Assembly (NCBI RefSeq): GCF_009684755.1
Contig: NZ_BLBC01000005.1
Span: 769,047 to 833,046 of the forward strand
Length of the DNA stretch: 64,000 nt
Origin: Capnocytophaga felis
GTDB lineage: Bacteria > Bacteroidota > Bacteroidia > Flavobacteriales > Flavobacteriaceae
Direction: 5' to 3'
Each line of letters begins with the position of its first letter. The first letter of the stretch is position 1. Of the stretch, positions 26,430 through 34,476 are shown piece by piece. Position numbers and translations under genes: made by a program. The notes beneath the pieces were generated by a model. The model was not told the DNA's origin, did not search any database, and worked only from the letters and a program-made list of their open reading frames with translations.

Positions 26430-27446
26430 ATGAAAAAAGATACAAAACCATCGAATAAAAACTTACTTTTAGAACTTTCCGCTTTGATAGAAAGCGGTCA
26501 GCGAGAGGTAATTAGTTATGCCAACAGCACCCTTACCCTTGTCTTTTGGCAGGTTGGAAAGCGTATCAATGAAGATGTATTAAACAATGAACGAGCTACT
26601 TACGGAAAACGGATTGTACCAATGATTGCCAATGAGTTGGAATCGAAATACGGACGTAATTTTATGGAAAAAAATATCCGAAGAATGATGCAGTTTGCAG
26701 AGGTATTTCCTGATTTTCAAATTGTCGTTACACTGTCACGACAATTGAGTTGGTCGCAATTTTTGGTGTTAATCCCATTAAAAAACCACGAAGCGAGAAT
26801 GTTTTATGCCGAGCTTACGGCGAACGAATCGTTGAGTGTTCGAGACCTGCGTAAGCAAATCACTGCCAAAGCCTTTGAGAGAATGCAAATTGCTAATTTA
26901 CAGGTTCAACAATCGGAAATTATTCCTATAAATACGTTCAAAGACCCCTATCTGTTGGATTTTTTAGGACTTCGAAATGATTATTTGGAAAAAGACATTG
27001 AAACGGCTATTTTACATAAATTAGAATCCTTTATTTTAGAGCTCGGAAGAGGGTTTGCCTTTGTAGAACGCCAAAAACGAATGATTATTGATGGAGAAGA
27101 TTTCTATTTAGACCTTTTGTTTTTCCATAGAAAATTAAAGCGTTTGATTGCCATTGAGCTGAAAATTGGTAAATTCCAAGCTAAACACAAAGGACAAATG
27201 GAACTTTACCTCAAATGGTTAAATAAATACGAACGTCAGGAGGGCGAAGAAGCTCCTATCGGACTGATTTTGTGTGCTGAAAATAGCAAGGAACAAGTAG
27301 AACTTTTGGAAATTCATAAAGATGGTATTATGGTTGCTGAATATTGGACAGAGCTACCTCCTAAAAAACAATTGGAAAAAAAATTACACGAAGCCTTCAT
27401 TGAAGCACGTGAGCAGTTTGAAAACAAGGGGTTATTGAATAAATAA
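26430..27446 (+). CDS. DUF1016 (YhcG) family PD-(D/E)XK nuclease
   Basis: A 338-residue protein, full length for the YhcG family. The N-terminal DUF1016_N domain (about 12-160) contains YGKRIVPMIANELESKYGRNFMEKNIRRMMQFAE. The C-terminal nuclease domain (about 170-330) has D228 in FYLDLLFF and E243/K245 in AIELKIGKF, the PD-(D/E)XK triad. Such proteins are linked to restriction and defence loci, often near type I systems or mobile DNA. Here it lies alone between two 100-bp repeats, in the middle of a glycogen locus, which suggests arrival by insertion. Activity is likely but unproven. Confidence 0.9.
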   Translation: MKKDTKPSNKNLLLELSALIESGQREVISYANSTLTLVFWQVGKRINEDVLNNERATYGKRIVPMIANELESKYGRNFMEKNIRRMMQFAEVFPDFQIVVTLSRQLSWSQFLVLIPLKNHEARMFYAELTANESLSVRDLRKQITAKAFERMQIANLQVQQSEIIPINTFKDPYLLDFLGLRNDYLEKDIETAILHKLESFILELGRGFAFVERQKRMIIDGEDFYLDLLFFHRKLKRLIAIELKIGKFQAKHKGQMELYLKWLNKYERQEGEEAPIGLILCAENSKEQVELLEIHKDGIMVAEYWTELPPKKQLEKKLHEAFIEAREQFENKGLLNK

Positions 27447-27786
27447 AAACGAAATCGGTGAATATGTACGCTACGAAAAAGCGTATAAATGTTCAGGAAA
27501 GAAAACCTTTTTTATAAGTAGATATAAATGATAATAATGAGTAATAAAAAACAGATAAGACGTAGAATCTTTATCTTTATAAGAAGAAAATAATTCTACA
27601 CGTGAAGAAACAAAATCTTCTGATGAAGAGAATATTTCTACTGATGAATATGATGATTATTCTAATAAATTATTTAATTCTTTATTAGAATATAAAAATT
27701 CTACTGATGAATATTTTAATTATACATCTGTTTTATTGCGAAATCAATAAGAATAACTATTTTTATAATATAAAAAACAAATTAAG
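27447..27786 (+). other. Gene-free region with coding remnants
   Basis: About 340 bp. From 27584 to 27750 an open stretch without a start codon reads as an acidic protein with repeated STDEY units (NISTDEYDDYSNKLF...NSTDEYFNYTS). Just upstream are short open pieces in other frames. I read this as the decayed remains of a gene; no function can be given. Confidence 0.35.
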
Positions 27787-28098
27787 ATGAGAAAAAGGTC
27801 ATTTGCCGAAATCATCACATCGGCACAACTATTAGTAAAAGCCCTTACCGAACGAGGTGAAAATTTGCCTGTGGGTGTTACTGCTCAAATGCGTGACAAA
27901 CTAAACACTGCCTACCAAAAAGCAGCGGAAGTCAATGTAGAACAGGAAAAACTCAAAGCCCAACTCAAAGAAAAAACCGCCGAGTTGGAAAAACATATTG
28001 CCGAAACGGAAGAGGTGTATGCCTTTTTGAAAAAATACATCAAAATGGGCGAACCGCAAGAACGTTGGCGAGAGTTTGGTTTTGAGGATAAACGATAG
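27787..28098 (+). CDS. Small coiled-coil protein of unknown function
   Basis: A 103-residue cytoplasmic protein without signal or membrane segment. Residues 40-80 (AYQKAAEVNVEQEKLKAQLKEKTAELEKHIAETEE) are a strong coiled coil. The start (MRKRSFAEIITSAQLLVKALTERGENLP) and end (FLKKYIKMGEPQERWREFGFEDKR) do not match any family that I know. Its stop TAG lies at the start of a 100-bp repeat, as for the debranching enzyme gene. It may be part of an inserted cassette with the DUF1016 gene. Confidence 0.6.
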   Translation: MRKRSFAEIITSAQLLVKALTERGENLPVGVTAQMRDKLNTAYQKAAEVNVEQEKLKAQLKEKTAELEKHIAETEEVYAFLKKYIKMGEPQERWREFGFEDKR

Positions 28099-28200
28099 GG
28101 AAAGGATATATGCTTTCCGCAAATGTGGGACGTTATGTAGGGGTTTATTGTATAAACCCAAACGACCAATGTAGGGGCAAAAAATGTTTCGCCCTAATAG
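28094..28200 (+). repeat. About 100-bp intergenic repeat, copy 2
   Basis: Matches 26295-26396, with small changes in the first 45 bp and near identity afterwards (GTAGGGGTTTATTGTATAAA onward). It again supplies the stop codon of the preceding gene. A shorter related piece (GGCAAAATATATCTCGCCCC) lies at 28702-28721 after the next gene. Confidence 0.8.
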
Positions 28201-28231
28201 AACGAAAAAACAGAATTTAAAATCGTAAAAA

Positions 28232-28699
28232 ATGGGATTAAATATAGCTGGTTTACTAACCAATCGTAAAATTGATGAACAAGAAATTTGTCATCTTATA
28301 GAGAATGAAATTACCTATTCTGGTGAAGTAGGTTTTGAAGAGGCTACGAGTAGTTTTCGTGATGAAAATACAATTGATGTATTACAAACTGAAAAAGGTA
28401 CTTTGATTTTCACAGAAATGGGATTTCCGCTTCATATTTCGGATTTTAAAGGAGAAATCATTCAATTTATCATTTCAGACGTTTCGGATACCTACTATTT
28501 TGAGAAATATACCAACGGGAATCTCGACCGAAAGTATATTTATTCACAGGGAGAAATTTTTGAAGATGAAGGCGAAGGCATCATAAAAGAAGATGAGGAT
28601 ATGATGGATTTGGTCTGGGAATTTTGCGAGAAATATCTTCAAAATAATTTTTCGGAAACAATGTTTGGGCAAAAATTTAAGCGTTATTCGTTTGCGTAA
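28232..28699 (+). CDS. Acidic protein of unknown function
   Basis: A 155-residue, strongly acidic cytoplasmic protein. It begins MGLNIAGLLTNRKIDEQEICHLIENEI and is rich in beta strands (GTLIFTEMGFPLHISDF, YYFEKYTNGNLDRKYIYSQGE), ending in a helix (DLVWEFCEKYLQNNF). The shape resembles small immunity-like or phage-associated proteins, but I do not recognise a family. It lies between repeats in the inserted part of the glycogen locus. Confidence 0.6.
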   Translation: MGLNIAGLLTNRKIDEQEICHLIENEITYSGEVGFEEATSSFRDENTIDVLQTEKGTLIFTEMGFPLHISDFKGEIIQFIISDVSDTYYFEKYTNGNLDRKYIYSQGEIFEDEGEGIIKEDEDMMDLVWEFCEKYLQNNFSETMFGQKFKRYSFA

Positions 28700-28751
28700 A
28701 AGGCAAAATATATCTCGCCCCTATAATGATAAACAATATAAATATACTAAT

Positions 28752-29483
28752 ATGAAGAGAATCATTACAGTAGTAATATTTATGCTTTTGGTTGTTTTTT
28801 TACAATCTTGTACCATAAATACGGAATTTATTTTTCATAAAGACAATACTATTTCCACTACGTTGGAAGTCGAAGTAAAATCCGATTCGATAGGAAACGT
28901 AAATTCAAATGATAAAAAGCTTCCGAGAGAATGGACAAGCCTCTACGATTTTGCTGTACAAGAAGGAAAAAACGTTCCGCCGGATTCCGTAGATGTTTTA
29001 AAACGTATATCTACAAAAGGACTGTATAAGGAGGATAAAAACATCGGTTTTGGACTTCGTTTTGAACGAATGACCGACAATGACTGGAAAGAATTGGGTA
29101 AATCTGGAAAACAAGAGGAAAAAATAATTTCTTCCCTAAAACAATCTTCCATAGATTGGAACGGTAAAACGCTGGTACTTAATGTTGAAGAATTATTTAG
29201 TGATAACTCGGACAAAGATACGAAACAAAATAAAAAATCAAAAAAGAAATCAGAAGAGGATTTAGGAGAACAAATGGGAACAGCAATGTTAAAGGCTTTT
29301 GATATCCAAACAAATATGAATTTCAAATTTGAAAATCCAATCAAATCCATTAAAGGAAAGCATAGAAATTTTAAGCAGATTGATAATCACACGGTTCAGT
29401 TTAATTTCAATCTGAAAGATGAAATAAGTCAAGATAATAAAAAGAAAAAATACGATAAGAAGATTATTATTACTACGGAATAA
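28752..29483 (+). CDS. Lipoprotein of unknown function
   Basis: A 243-residue protein from the ATG at 28752 (MKRIITVVIFMLLVVFLQSC); the signal ends in the lipobox LQSC, with lipidated Cys20. The rest is rich in charged residues with beta strands (TINTEFIFHKDNTISTTLEVEV), a lysine-rich loop (DTKQNKKSKKKSEED) and a final strand. A longer in-frame start exists but runs through the preceding gene's tail. Similar short lipoproteins are common in Bacteroidota; no role is known. Confidence 0.7.
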   Translation: MKRIITVVIFMLLVVFLQSCTINTEFIFHKDNTISTTLEVEVKSDSIGNVNSNDKKLPREWTSLYDFAVQEGKNVPPDSVDVLKRISTKGLYKEDKNIGFGLRFERMTDNDWKELGKSGKQEEKIISSLKQSSIDWNGKTLVLNVEELFSDNSDKDTKQNKKSKKKSEEDLGEQMGTAMLKAFDIQTNMNFKFENPIKSIKGKHRNFKQIDNHTVQFNFNLKDEISQDNKKKKYDKKIIITTE

Positions 29484-29921
29484 ATAATTTTATAGGTATC
29501 TATTTGAATTTTCAATCTTAAAAGTAAAATGGAAATGATAATTGAATGATTAGTGTATGTATTATATAAAGTCAAAAAATTTTTCCAAAATGAAATATAT
29601 ATTTCCTATTTATTAGGAAAGATAAACTAAGAGTTAGGAAATCTTTCCCAAAAGAAAATAAAGGTCTCCTAACACTCAGGAAACCTTTCCCAAGCATTGG
29701 GAAACATTGACTAAACGTTGGGAAAGCTCTCCCAAAGAGTAGGAAAGATGATTTATTATAAAAAATAGATAGAAAATGAATAAAAACATCAAAAATAGAC
29801 TATAGTAAACAAAGAAAATGATATGGTAAGCTATAAAATCTTCTTCGTTCATCATAAAAATAAAGAAAACAAATAAAATCAATAGAATTTTAAGTTAGAA
29901 CACCAAATAAATAAGAGTGAT
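29484..29921. other. Gene-free region with a decayed 21-bp repeat
   Basis: The region 29601-29750 contains repeated AGGAAA, CTTTCCCAA and TTGGGAAA blocks with a period near 21 bp. Read on the minus strand they give heptads such as SQRLVNV and SQCLGKV, broken by stops. It looks like the decayed end of a coiled-coil gene. The rest is AT-rich with no gene. Confidence 0.5.
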
Positions 29922-31211
29922 ATGAGTGTAAAAGTACTAATGTTCGGTTGGGAATTTCCGCCCCATATCAGTGGCGGACTTGGCACGGCTTGTTACGGCA
30001 TCGCCAAAGGATTGGCAAAACACAACGTAAATGTCTTATTCGTGATGCCAAAGGCAGGAGGCGATGAAGATAGTTCGGTTGCTGACATCATTAACGCAAG
30101 TGATGTGGAAATGCTTCAAAATGTAGAAAACATTGAAGAATTCTGGAAGAACATCAACTTTCTGGAAATCGGCTCGAACCTTGTCCCCTATTTAGATCCT
30201 GAAACTTTCGAGAAAGAGAGAAACGCCTATCTGAAAGAAGGTGAAAATAAGGAGAAAATTTCTTTCAGAAATAAATTCCAATTCTCAGGAAAGTATGGTG
30301 CAAACTTGATGGAGGAAGTTTATCGCTATGCTATGGTTGCCGGAACGGTGGCAAAGAACAATCAGTTTGATGTTATTCACGCCCACGATTGGCTCACGTA
30401 CAGTGCGGGAATAGTTGCCAAGAAATTATCAGGAAAACCACTGGTTGTTCACGTACACGCTACGGAATATGACCGCGGCGGGGAACACAATCGAAATACT
30501 TTGGTGTATAACATTGAAAAACAGGGAATGGAAGCTGCTGACATTGTCGTTACGGTGAGCAACTGGACACGCAACATCGTGGTTGAGAAGTACGGAATCA
30601 ATCCGGAGAAGGTTATCACGGTGCACAATGCGGTTGATTTTTCGGCAGAGACCACCGAAAAGGAAGAACGAGGTGTTAAAGAGAAAATCGTTACTTTTTT
30701 AGGAAGAATCACCTTGCAGAAAGGTCCGGAATACTTTGTCGAAGCTGCCGCCAAGGTGCTCAAACGAATGCCCAACGTACGCTTTGTGATGGCAGGGAGC
30801 GGCGAAAAGATGAATCCGCTTGTCCGACGCGTGGCACAGCTGGGCATCGGAACGAAATTCCATTTCACGGGCTTTCTCAAAGGGGGCGAAGTGCAAAGAA
30901 TGTTCCGTTATAGTGATGTGTATGTGATGCCTTCGGTTTCGGAGCCTTTCGGGATTTCGCCTTTGGAAGCGATGCGTTCGGGCGTGCCTACCATCATCTC
31001 GAAACAGTCGGGCGTAGCTGAGGTTTTAGATCACGCCATCAAAGTTGATTATTGGGATATTAACGCCTTAGCCGACGCCATTTACGGCATCCTCTCCTAT
31101 CCTACGCTCGCCGAATATATGTCGCACAAAGGTTATGATGAGGTCAATCAACTCAAATGGGAAAACGCTTCCTTAAAGCTCAAAACCATTTACGAGATGC
31201 TTGCAAGGTAA
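29922..31211 (+). CDS. Glycosyltransferase family 4, glycogen synthase-like
   Basis: A 429-residue GT-B enzyme. The N-terminal VLMFGWEFPPHISGGLGTACYGIAKGL is the donor-loop signature of starch/glycogen synthase-type GT4 proteins; VIHAHDWLT and the C-terminal PSVSEPFGISPLEAMRSGVPTI carry the catalytic E-x7-E motif. It should lengthen alpha-1,4-glucan from a nucleotide sugar. It is followed 39 bp later by the GH57 gene and preceded by the branching and debranching enzymes, which supports glycogen synthesis. Cytoplasmic; no signal is seen. Confidence 0.9.
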   Translation: MSVKVLMFGWEFPPHISGGLGTACYGIAKGLAKHNVNVLFVMPKAGGDEDSSVADIINASDVEMLQNVENIEEFWKNINFLEIGSNLVPYLDPETFEKERNAYLKEGENKEKISFRNKFQFSGKYGANLMEEVYRYAMVAGTVAKNNQFDVIHAHDWLTYSAGIVAKKLSGKPLVVHVHATEYDRGGEHNRNTLVYNIEKQGMEAADIVVTVSNWTRNIVVEKYGINPEKVITVHNAVDFSAETTEKEERGVKEKIVTFLGRITLQKGPEYFVEAAAKVLKRMPNVRFVMAGSGEKMNPLVRRVAQLGIGTKFHFTGFLKGGEVQRMFRYSDVYVMPSVSEPFGISPLEAMRSGVPTIISKQSGVAEVLDHAIKVDYWDINALADAIYGILSYPTLAEYMSHKGYDEVNQLKWENASLKLKTIYEMLAR

Positions 31212-31250
31212 GGAAAGAATGACCAATCAGTAAAATTAGAAAACTGTAAG

Positions 31251-32495
31251 ATGGCAGAAAATAAAAAAGAATCAAGAAATATCAACATAAAAACAAACAA
31301 CGATATGAAGAAATCAGTTTGTATGTATTTTCAAATACATCACCCCGAACGACTTAGAAAATATCATTTTTTTGATATAGGAAAGAAACACAATTATTTT
31401 GACAATTACGCCAATCGTTCCGAATTGGAAGAACTTGCCGAAAATTGCTATCTCCCTGCCAATGCTTTGCTATTGGATTTAATCAAAAAATACAACGGAA
31501 AGTTCAAGGTTGCCTTTTCCATTTCGGGTTCGGCAATCGACCAATTAAATATGCACACTCCGGAGGTAATCCGCTCGTTTCAAGAGCTTGCCGAGACGGG
31601 TAATGTGGAATTTCTGGCGGAAACGTATTCGCATTCGTTGGCTTCACTTTCGGAAGACGATGACGAGTTTGAACAACAAGTAAAACGCCACGTTGCCACG
31701 ATAAAAACCCTTTTCGGCAAGAAGCCCGTAACTTTCCGTAATACGTCTTTGATTTATTCGGATAAAATCGGGGAGCGTGTAGCCAAACTCGGCTTCAAAA
31801 CGATGCTTACCGACGGAGCGAAACACATCTTAGGTTGGAAAAGCCCGAATTTCGTGTATAAAAATCCGGTGGACGAAAACTTAAAATTATTACTCAAAAA
31901 CAGTAAATTAACTGACGATATCGCCATTCGGTTTTCCAACACACAATGGAGCGAATATCCGCTTACTTCCGAGAAATATATCTCGTGGGTCAAACACAGT
32001 TTGGCAGAAACCGAAGTGGTTAATTTGTTTATGAATTATGACGTGATTGGGCATTATAATCGCAAAGAAAGTGGCATTTTTGACTTTTTGGAATATTTCG
32101 TGAAAAATATGATGGAAGACGATGATTATCAGTTTCTTCTTCCGAAAGAAGTAGTAAAAAAACACAGTCCGAAAGATGTTTTGCACGTTCCGTTCCCCAT
32201 TTCGTGGACAGACGAAGAACGCGACACTACTTCGTGGCTCGGAAACGAATTGCAGCAAGAAGCATTCAATCAGTTATTTAAAATTCAGCCTTTGGTTAAA
32301 AAGAAAAAAAATCCCGAACTTTCAGACGATTACAGCCGTTTGCAAGGTAGTGAACATTTCTATCATATGCGGACAAAATTATTCTCCACCTCGGATTATC
32401 ACAAGTATTTTTCGCCCTATGATTCTCCTTATGAAGCATTTATCAATTATATGAATATTCTGAGTGATTTTGAGGTTCGTTTGGAAGGGAAGTAA
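31251..32495 (+). CDS. GH57 family alpha-amylase/glucanotransferase
   Basis: About 414 residues of GH57 type. Near the N-terminus VCMYFQIHHPERLRKYHFFDIG has the family's first conserved histidine. VEFLAETYSHSLASL holds the third conserved region with the probable catalytic glutamate, and KTMLTDGAKHILGW carries the next region, with the aspartate. Such enzymes cut or rearrange alpha-1,4-glucans. An ATG at 31305 (MKKSVCMYFQ) fits related proteins better; the ATG at 31251 adds 18 residues. No signal peptide, so it acts on glycogen in the cytoplasm. Last gene of the locus, followed by a terminator. Confidence 0.9.
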   Translation: MAENKKESRNINIKTNNDMKKSVCMYFQIHHPERLRKYHFFDIGKKHNYFDNYANRSELEELAENCYLPANALLLDLIKKYNGKFKVAFSISGSAIDQLNMHTPEVIRSFQELAETGNVEFLAETYSHSLASLSEDDDEFEQQVKRHVATIKTLFGKKPVTFRNTSLIYSDKIGERVAKLGFKTMLTDGAKHILGWKSPNFVYKNPVDENLKLLLKNSKLTDDIAIRFSNTQWSEYPLTSEKYISWVKHSLAETEVVNLFMNYDVIGHYNRKESGIFDFLEYFVKNMMEDDDYQFLLPKEVVKKHSPKDVLHVPFPISWTDEERDTTSWLGNELQQEAFNQLFKIQPLVKKKKNPELSDDYSRLQGSEHFYHMRTKLFSTSDYHKYFSPYDSPYEAFINYMNILSDFEVRLEGK

Positions 32496-32512
32496 TTTTT
32501 TAACAGAATGTA

Positions 32513-32551
32513 AAAACTGCTGTGGTGTAGAAAACTACGGCAGTTTTTTTA
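32513..32551 (+). terminator. Terminator after the glycogen locus
   Basis: An 8-bp outer stem AAAACTGC/GCAGTTTT (32513-32520 with 32540-32547), an inner GTAG/CTAC stem, and a T run. Confidence 0.75.
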
Positions 32552-32615
32552 TGGACTAATAATCTTTTTGAAAGAAAATTTTCCAATAAATTTATTTTTA
32601 TTAAGTTTAAATAAT

Positions 32616-32623
32616 TACATTTG
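32616..32623 (+). promoter_or_regulatory. -7 element for the Ig-like lipoprotein gene
   Basis: TACATTTG matches TAnnTTTG and is followed by TACGC, 41 bp before the start codon. No clear -33 box. Confidence 0.5.
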
Positions 32624-32663
32624 TACGCTCAAAAAAATTTAACTAATTAAATATTTTATAACG

Positions 32664-34415
32664 ATGAAAAAAATAAGTTTTATGTTGGGGTTAGTCTTTT
32701 TGGGGCTAACAACTACCTTTGTATCTTGCGACAAGGATGACAAAAAAGAAATCGAAAAACCTGCTTATAAGGAGATTAAAATAGACAAAAATAGCTTAAC
32801 ACTTTCGATAGGAAATAGCGAAACCCTTGAAATTACCGAAGGAAATGGCGGATACAAAGTAACATCTTCTGATGATAGTAAAGTTTCTGCTTCTGTAAAA
32901 AATAATACACAGATAGTGGTAGAGGGCAAGAAATCGGGGGAGGTTACCCTAACAGTAACAGATGCACAAAACAAACAAGCTTCTGTAAAAGTAGTTGTTT
33001 TTGAATCAATTGCTTTGGATAGCAAAACAGTTATTGCAAAGAAAGGGACTCAAAAAACAGTTGCTATTCAATCAGGTTCAGGGACTTATTCTGTGGATTC
33101 AAAAGATAAAACCATCGCTACGGCAACTCTTAGCGGAACAACCTCTGTTGTAATTTCGGCAGTGTCTAACGGAAATACTACCATCGTGGTAACGGATACT
33201 AAAACGAACAAAACGGAAGAAATTGCAGTAACGGTTTCTGAACTTTCTGTTGCCAAAAATGCAGTTGAATTGAAAGTCGGTGCCACTGAAAATGTAGCGA
33301 TTACATCAGGTTCAGGGACTTATGAAATTTCTTCTGATAAAGAAAATGTGGCTTCTGCAGAAATTATTAATGGCGAGGTAAAAGTTAGTGCAAAAGCTGC
33401 TGGTACTGCGACAATTACACTTACTGATGGGCAAACAGATGAGACACAGGAGATTTCCGTAAAAGTAATGGAAGAATTACGAATGGAAAAAGAAACATTA
33501 TCGGTAAAAAACAAAGACCACGAAGTTATCAATATTTTAGGAGTTGATAACACTAATGGAGATTATCAGTTTGAGATTAGTACCCAGCCTGCCGATGTGG
33601 TTGAAGTTAAGTCACAATGGTTTGATGCCACACAAGGTCATCATCTGAAGGTAACAGGTTTAAAACCGGGAGAAGCTACCGTTACCGTAAAAGACAAACA
33701 AACCAATCAGGTTGTTACTTTTAAAGTTGTTGTTACGCCGGCTGATTTCTTCTTACCTAAAACCGAAGTATCGCTTGTTGTGCCAGCAAGTGAAACCATA
33801 AACATACAAGGCAACGGGCAATATGAAGTTATCTCAGAAAATGAATCAATAGCTAAGGCAACAGAAAATAACGGAGTACTCACTATTGTGACTGTGAGTG
33901 AAGGTTCTACCAACATTAATGTAAAAGACATTATAAAGAATGAAACCAAAACTATTGCAGTAACGGTAACTGTAAAATCTTCATTTACCGTAGAGGCAAA
34001 CGGAACTTTAACAGCAGTTGACCCCTCAGCTATTGTTGCTGAGATGGTAATTCCTAAAAATGTGAAAAAGATTAAATATCAACTTTTTTATAATCACAAT
34101 AGAGATATTATTGAAAGCGTTACAATGGAGGGGATTGAAGAGATAGGTTCTTTTGATTTTGCTTTACAGAAAAAATTAACTAAGGTTATATTAGGAGATA
34201 AAGTGAAAAGTATTGGAAATATTGCTTTTGCGTCTTCTACAAAATTAAGTGAAGTTAAAATTAAAGCACAGATTCCTCCTACATTGAAAGGGAATCCTTT
34301 TGGTAATATCTCAAAGACAAAAGTATTAAAAGTTCCAATAGGTACAAAAGAGACTTACCATGCGTCGGATTGGGGTAAATTTTTCAAGAGTGAAGAAATC
34401 ATTGAAGAAAATTAA
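32664..34415 (+). CDS. Surface lipoprotein with Ig-like repeats and a C-terminal LRR-like domain
   Basis: A 583-residue lipoprotein with signal LTTTFVSC (lipidated Cys22) followed by DKDDKKE, which fits the Lys-Asp-Asp surface-export signal of Capnocytophaga. Five Ig-like (BIG2-type) repeats of about 75-90 residues run from 36 to about 435, each with a strand pattern like LDSKTVIAKKGTQKTVAI...GTYSV...IAVTV. The last 140 residues (MVIPKNVKKIKYQLF...VTMEGIEEIGSFDFA...KVKSIGNIAFASSTKL) resemble BspA-type leucine-rich repeats. Such proteins bind host matrix or other cells. Two repeats share a stretch of about 19 identical bases (33069 and 33304). A strong terminator follows. Confidence 0.82.
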   Translation: MKKISFMLGLVFLGLTTTFVSCDKDDKKEIEKPAYKEIKIDKNSLTLSIGNSETLEITEGNGGYKVTSSDDSKVSASVKNNTQIVVEGKKSGEVTLTVTDAQNKQASVKVVVFESIALDSKTVIAKKGTQKTVAIQSGSGTYSVDSKDKTIATATLSGTTSVVISAVSNGNTTIVVTDTKTNKTEEIAVTVSELSVAKNAVELKVGATENVAITSGSGTYEISSDKENVASAEIINGEVKVSAKAAGTATITLTDGQTDETQEISVKVMEELRMEKETLSVKNKDHEVINILGVDNTNGDYQFEISTQPADVVEVKSQWFDATQGHHLKVTGLKPGEATVTVKDKQTNQVVTFKVVVTPADFFLPKTEVSLVVPASETINIQGNGQYEVISENESIAKATENNGVLTIVTVSEGSTNINVKDIIKNETKTIAVTVTVKSSFTVEANGTLTAVDPSAIVAEMVIPKNVKKIKYQLFYNHNRDIIESVTMEGIEEIGSFDFALQKKLTKVILGDKVKSIGNIAFASSTKLSEVKIKAQIPPTLKGNPFGNISKTKVLKVPIGTKETYHASDWGKFFKSEEIIEEN

Positions 34416-34434
34416 TTCATATAAACACAAAAAT

Positions 34435-34467
34435 AAGAGGAGAATTTTCAATATTCTCCTCTTTTTT
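34435..34467. terminator. Bidirectional terminator between the Ig-like gene and the outer-membrane gene
   Basis: An 11-bp perfect stem (34435-34445 with 34453-34463), with a T run on the right and an A-rich left flank. Confidence 0.8.
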
Positions 34468-34476
34468 GTTTGACGA

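Noticed and set aside
29676..29882. 68-codon frame on the minus strand with a hydrophobic start
   Set aside because: It ends inside the decayed heptad repeat and starts in low-complexity DNA; treated as part of the remnant.
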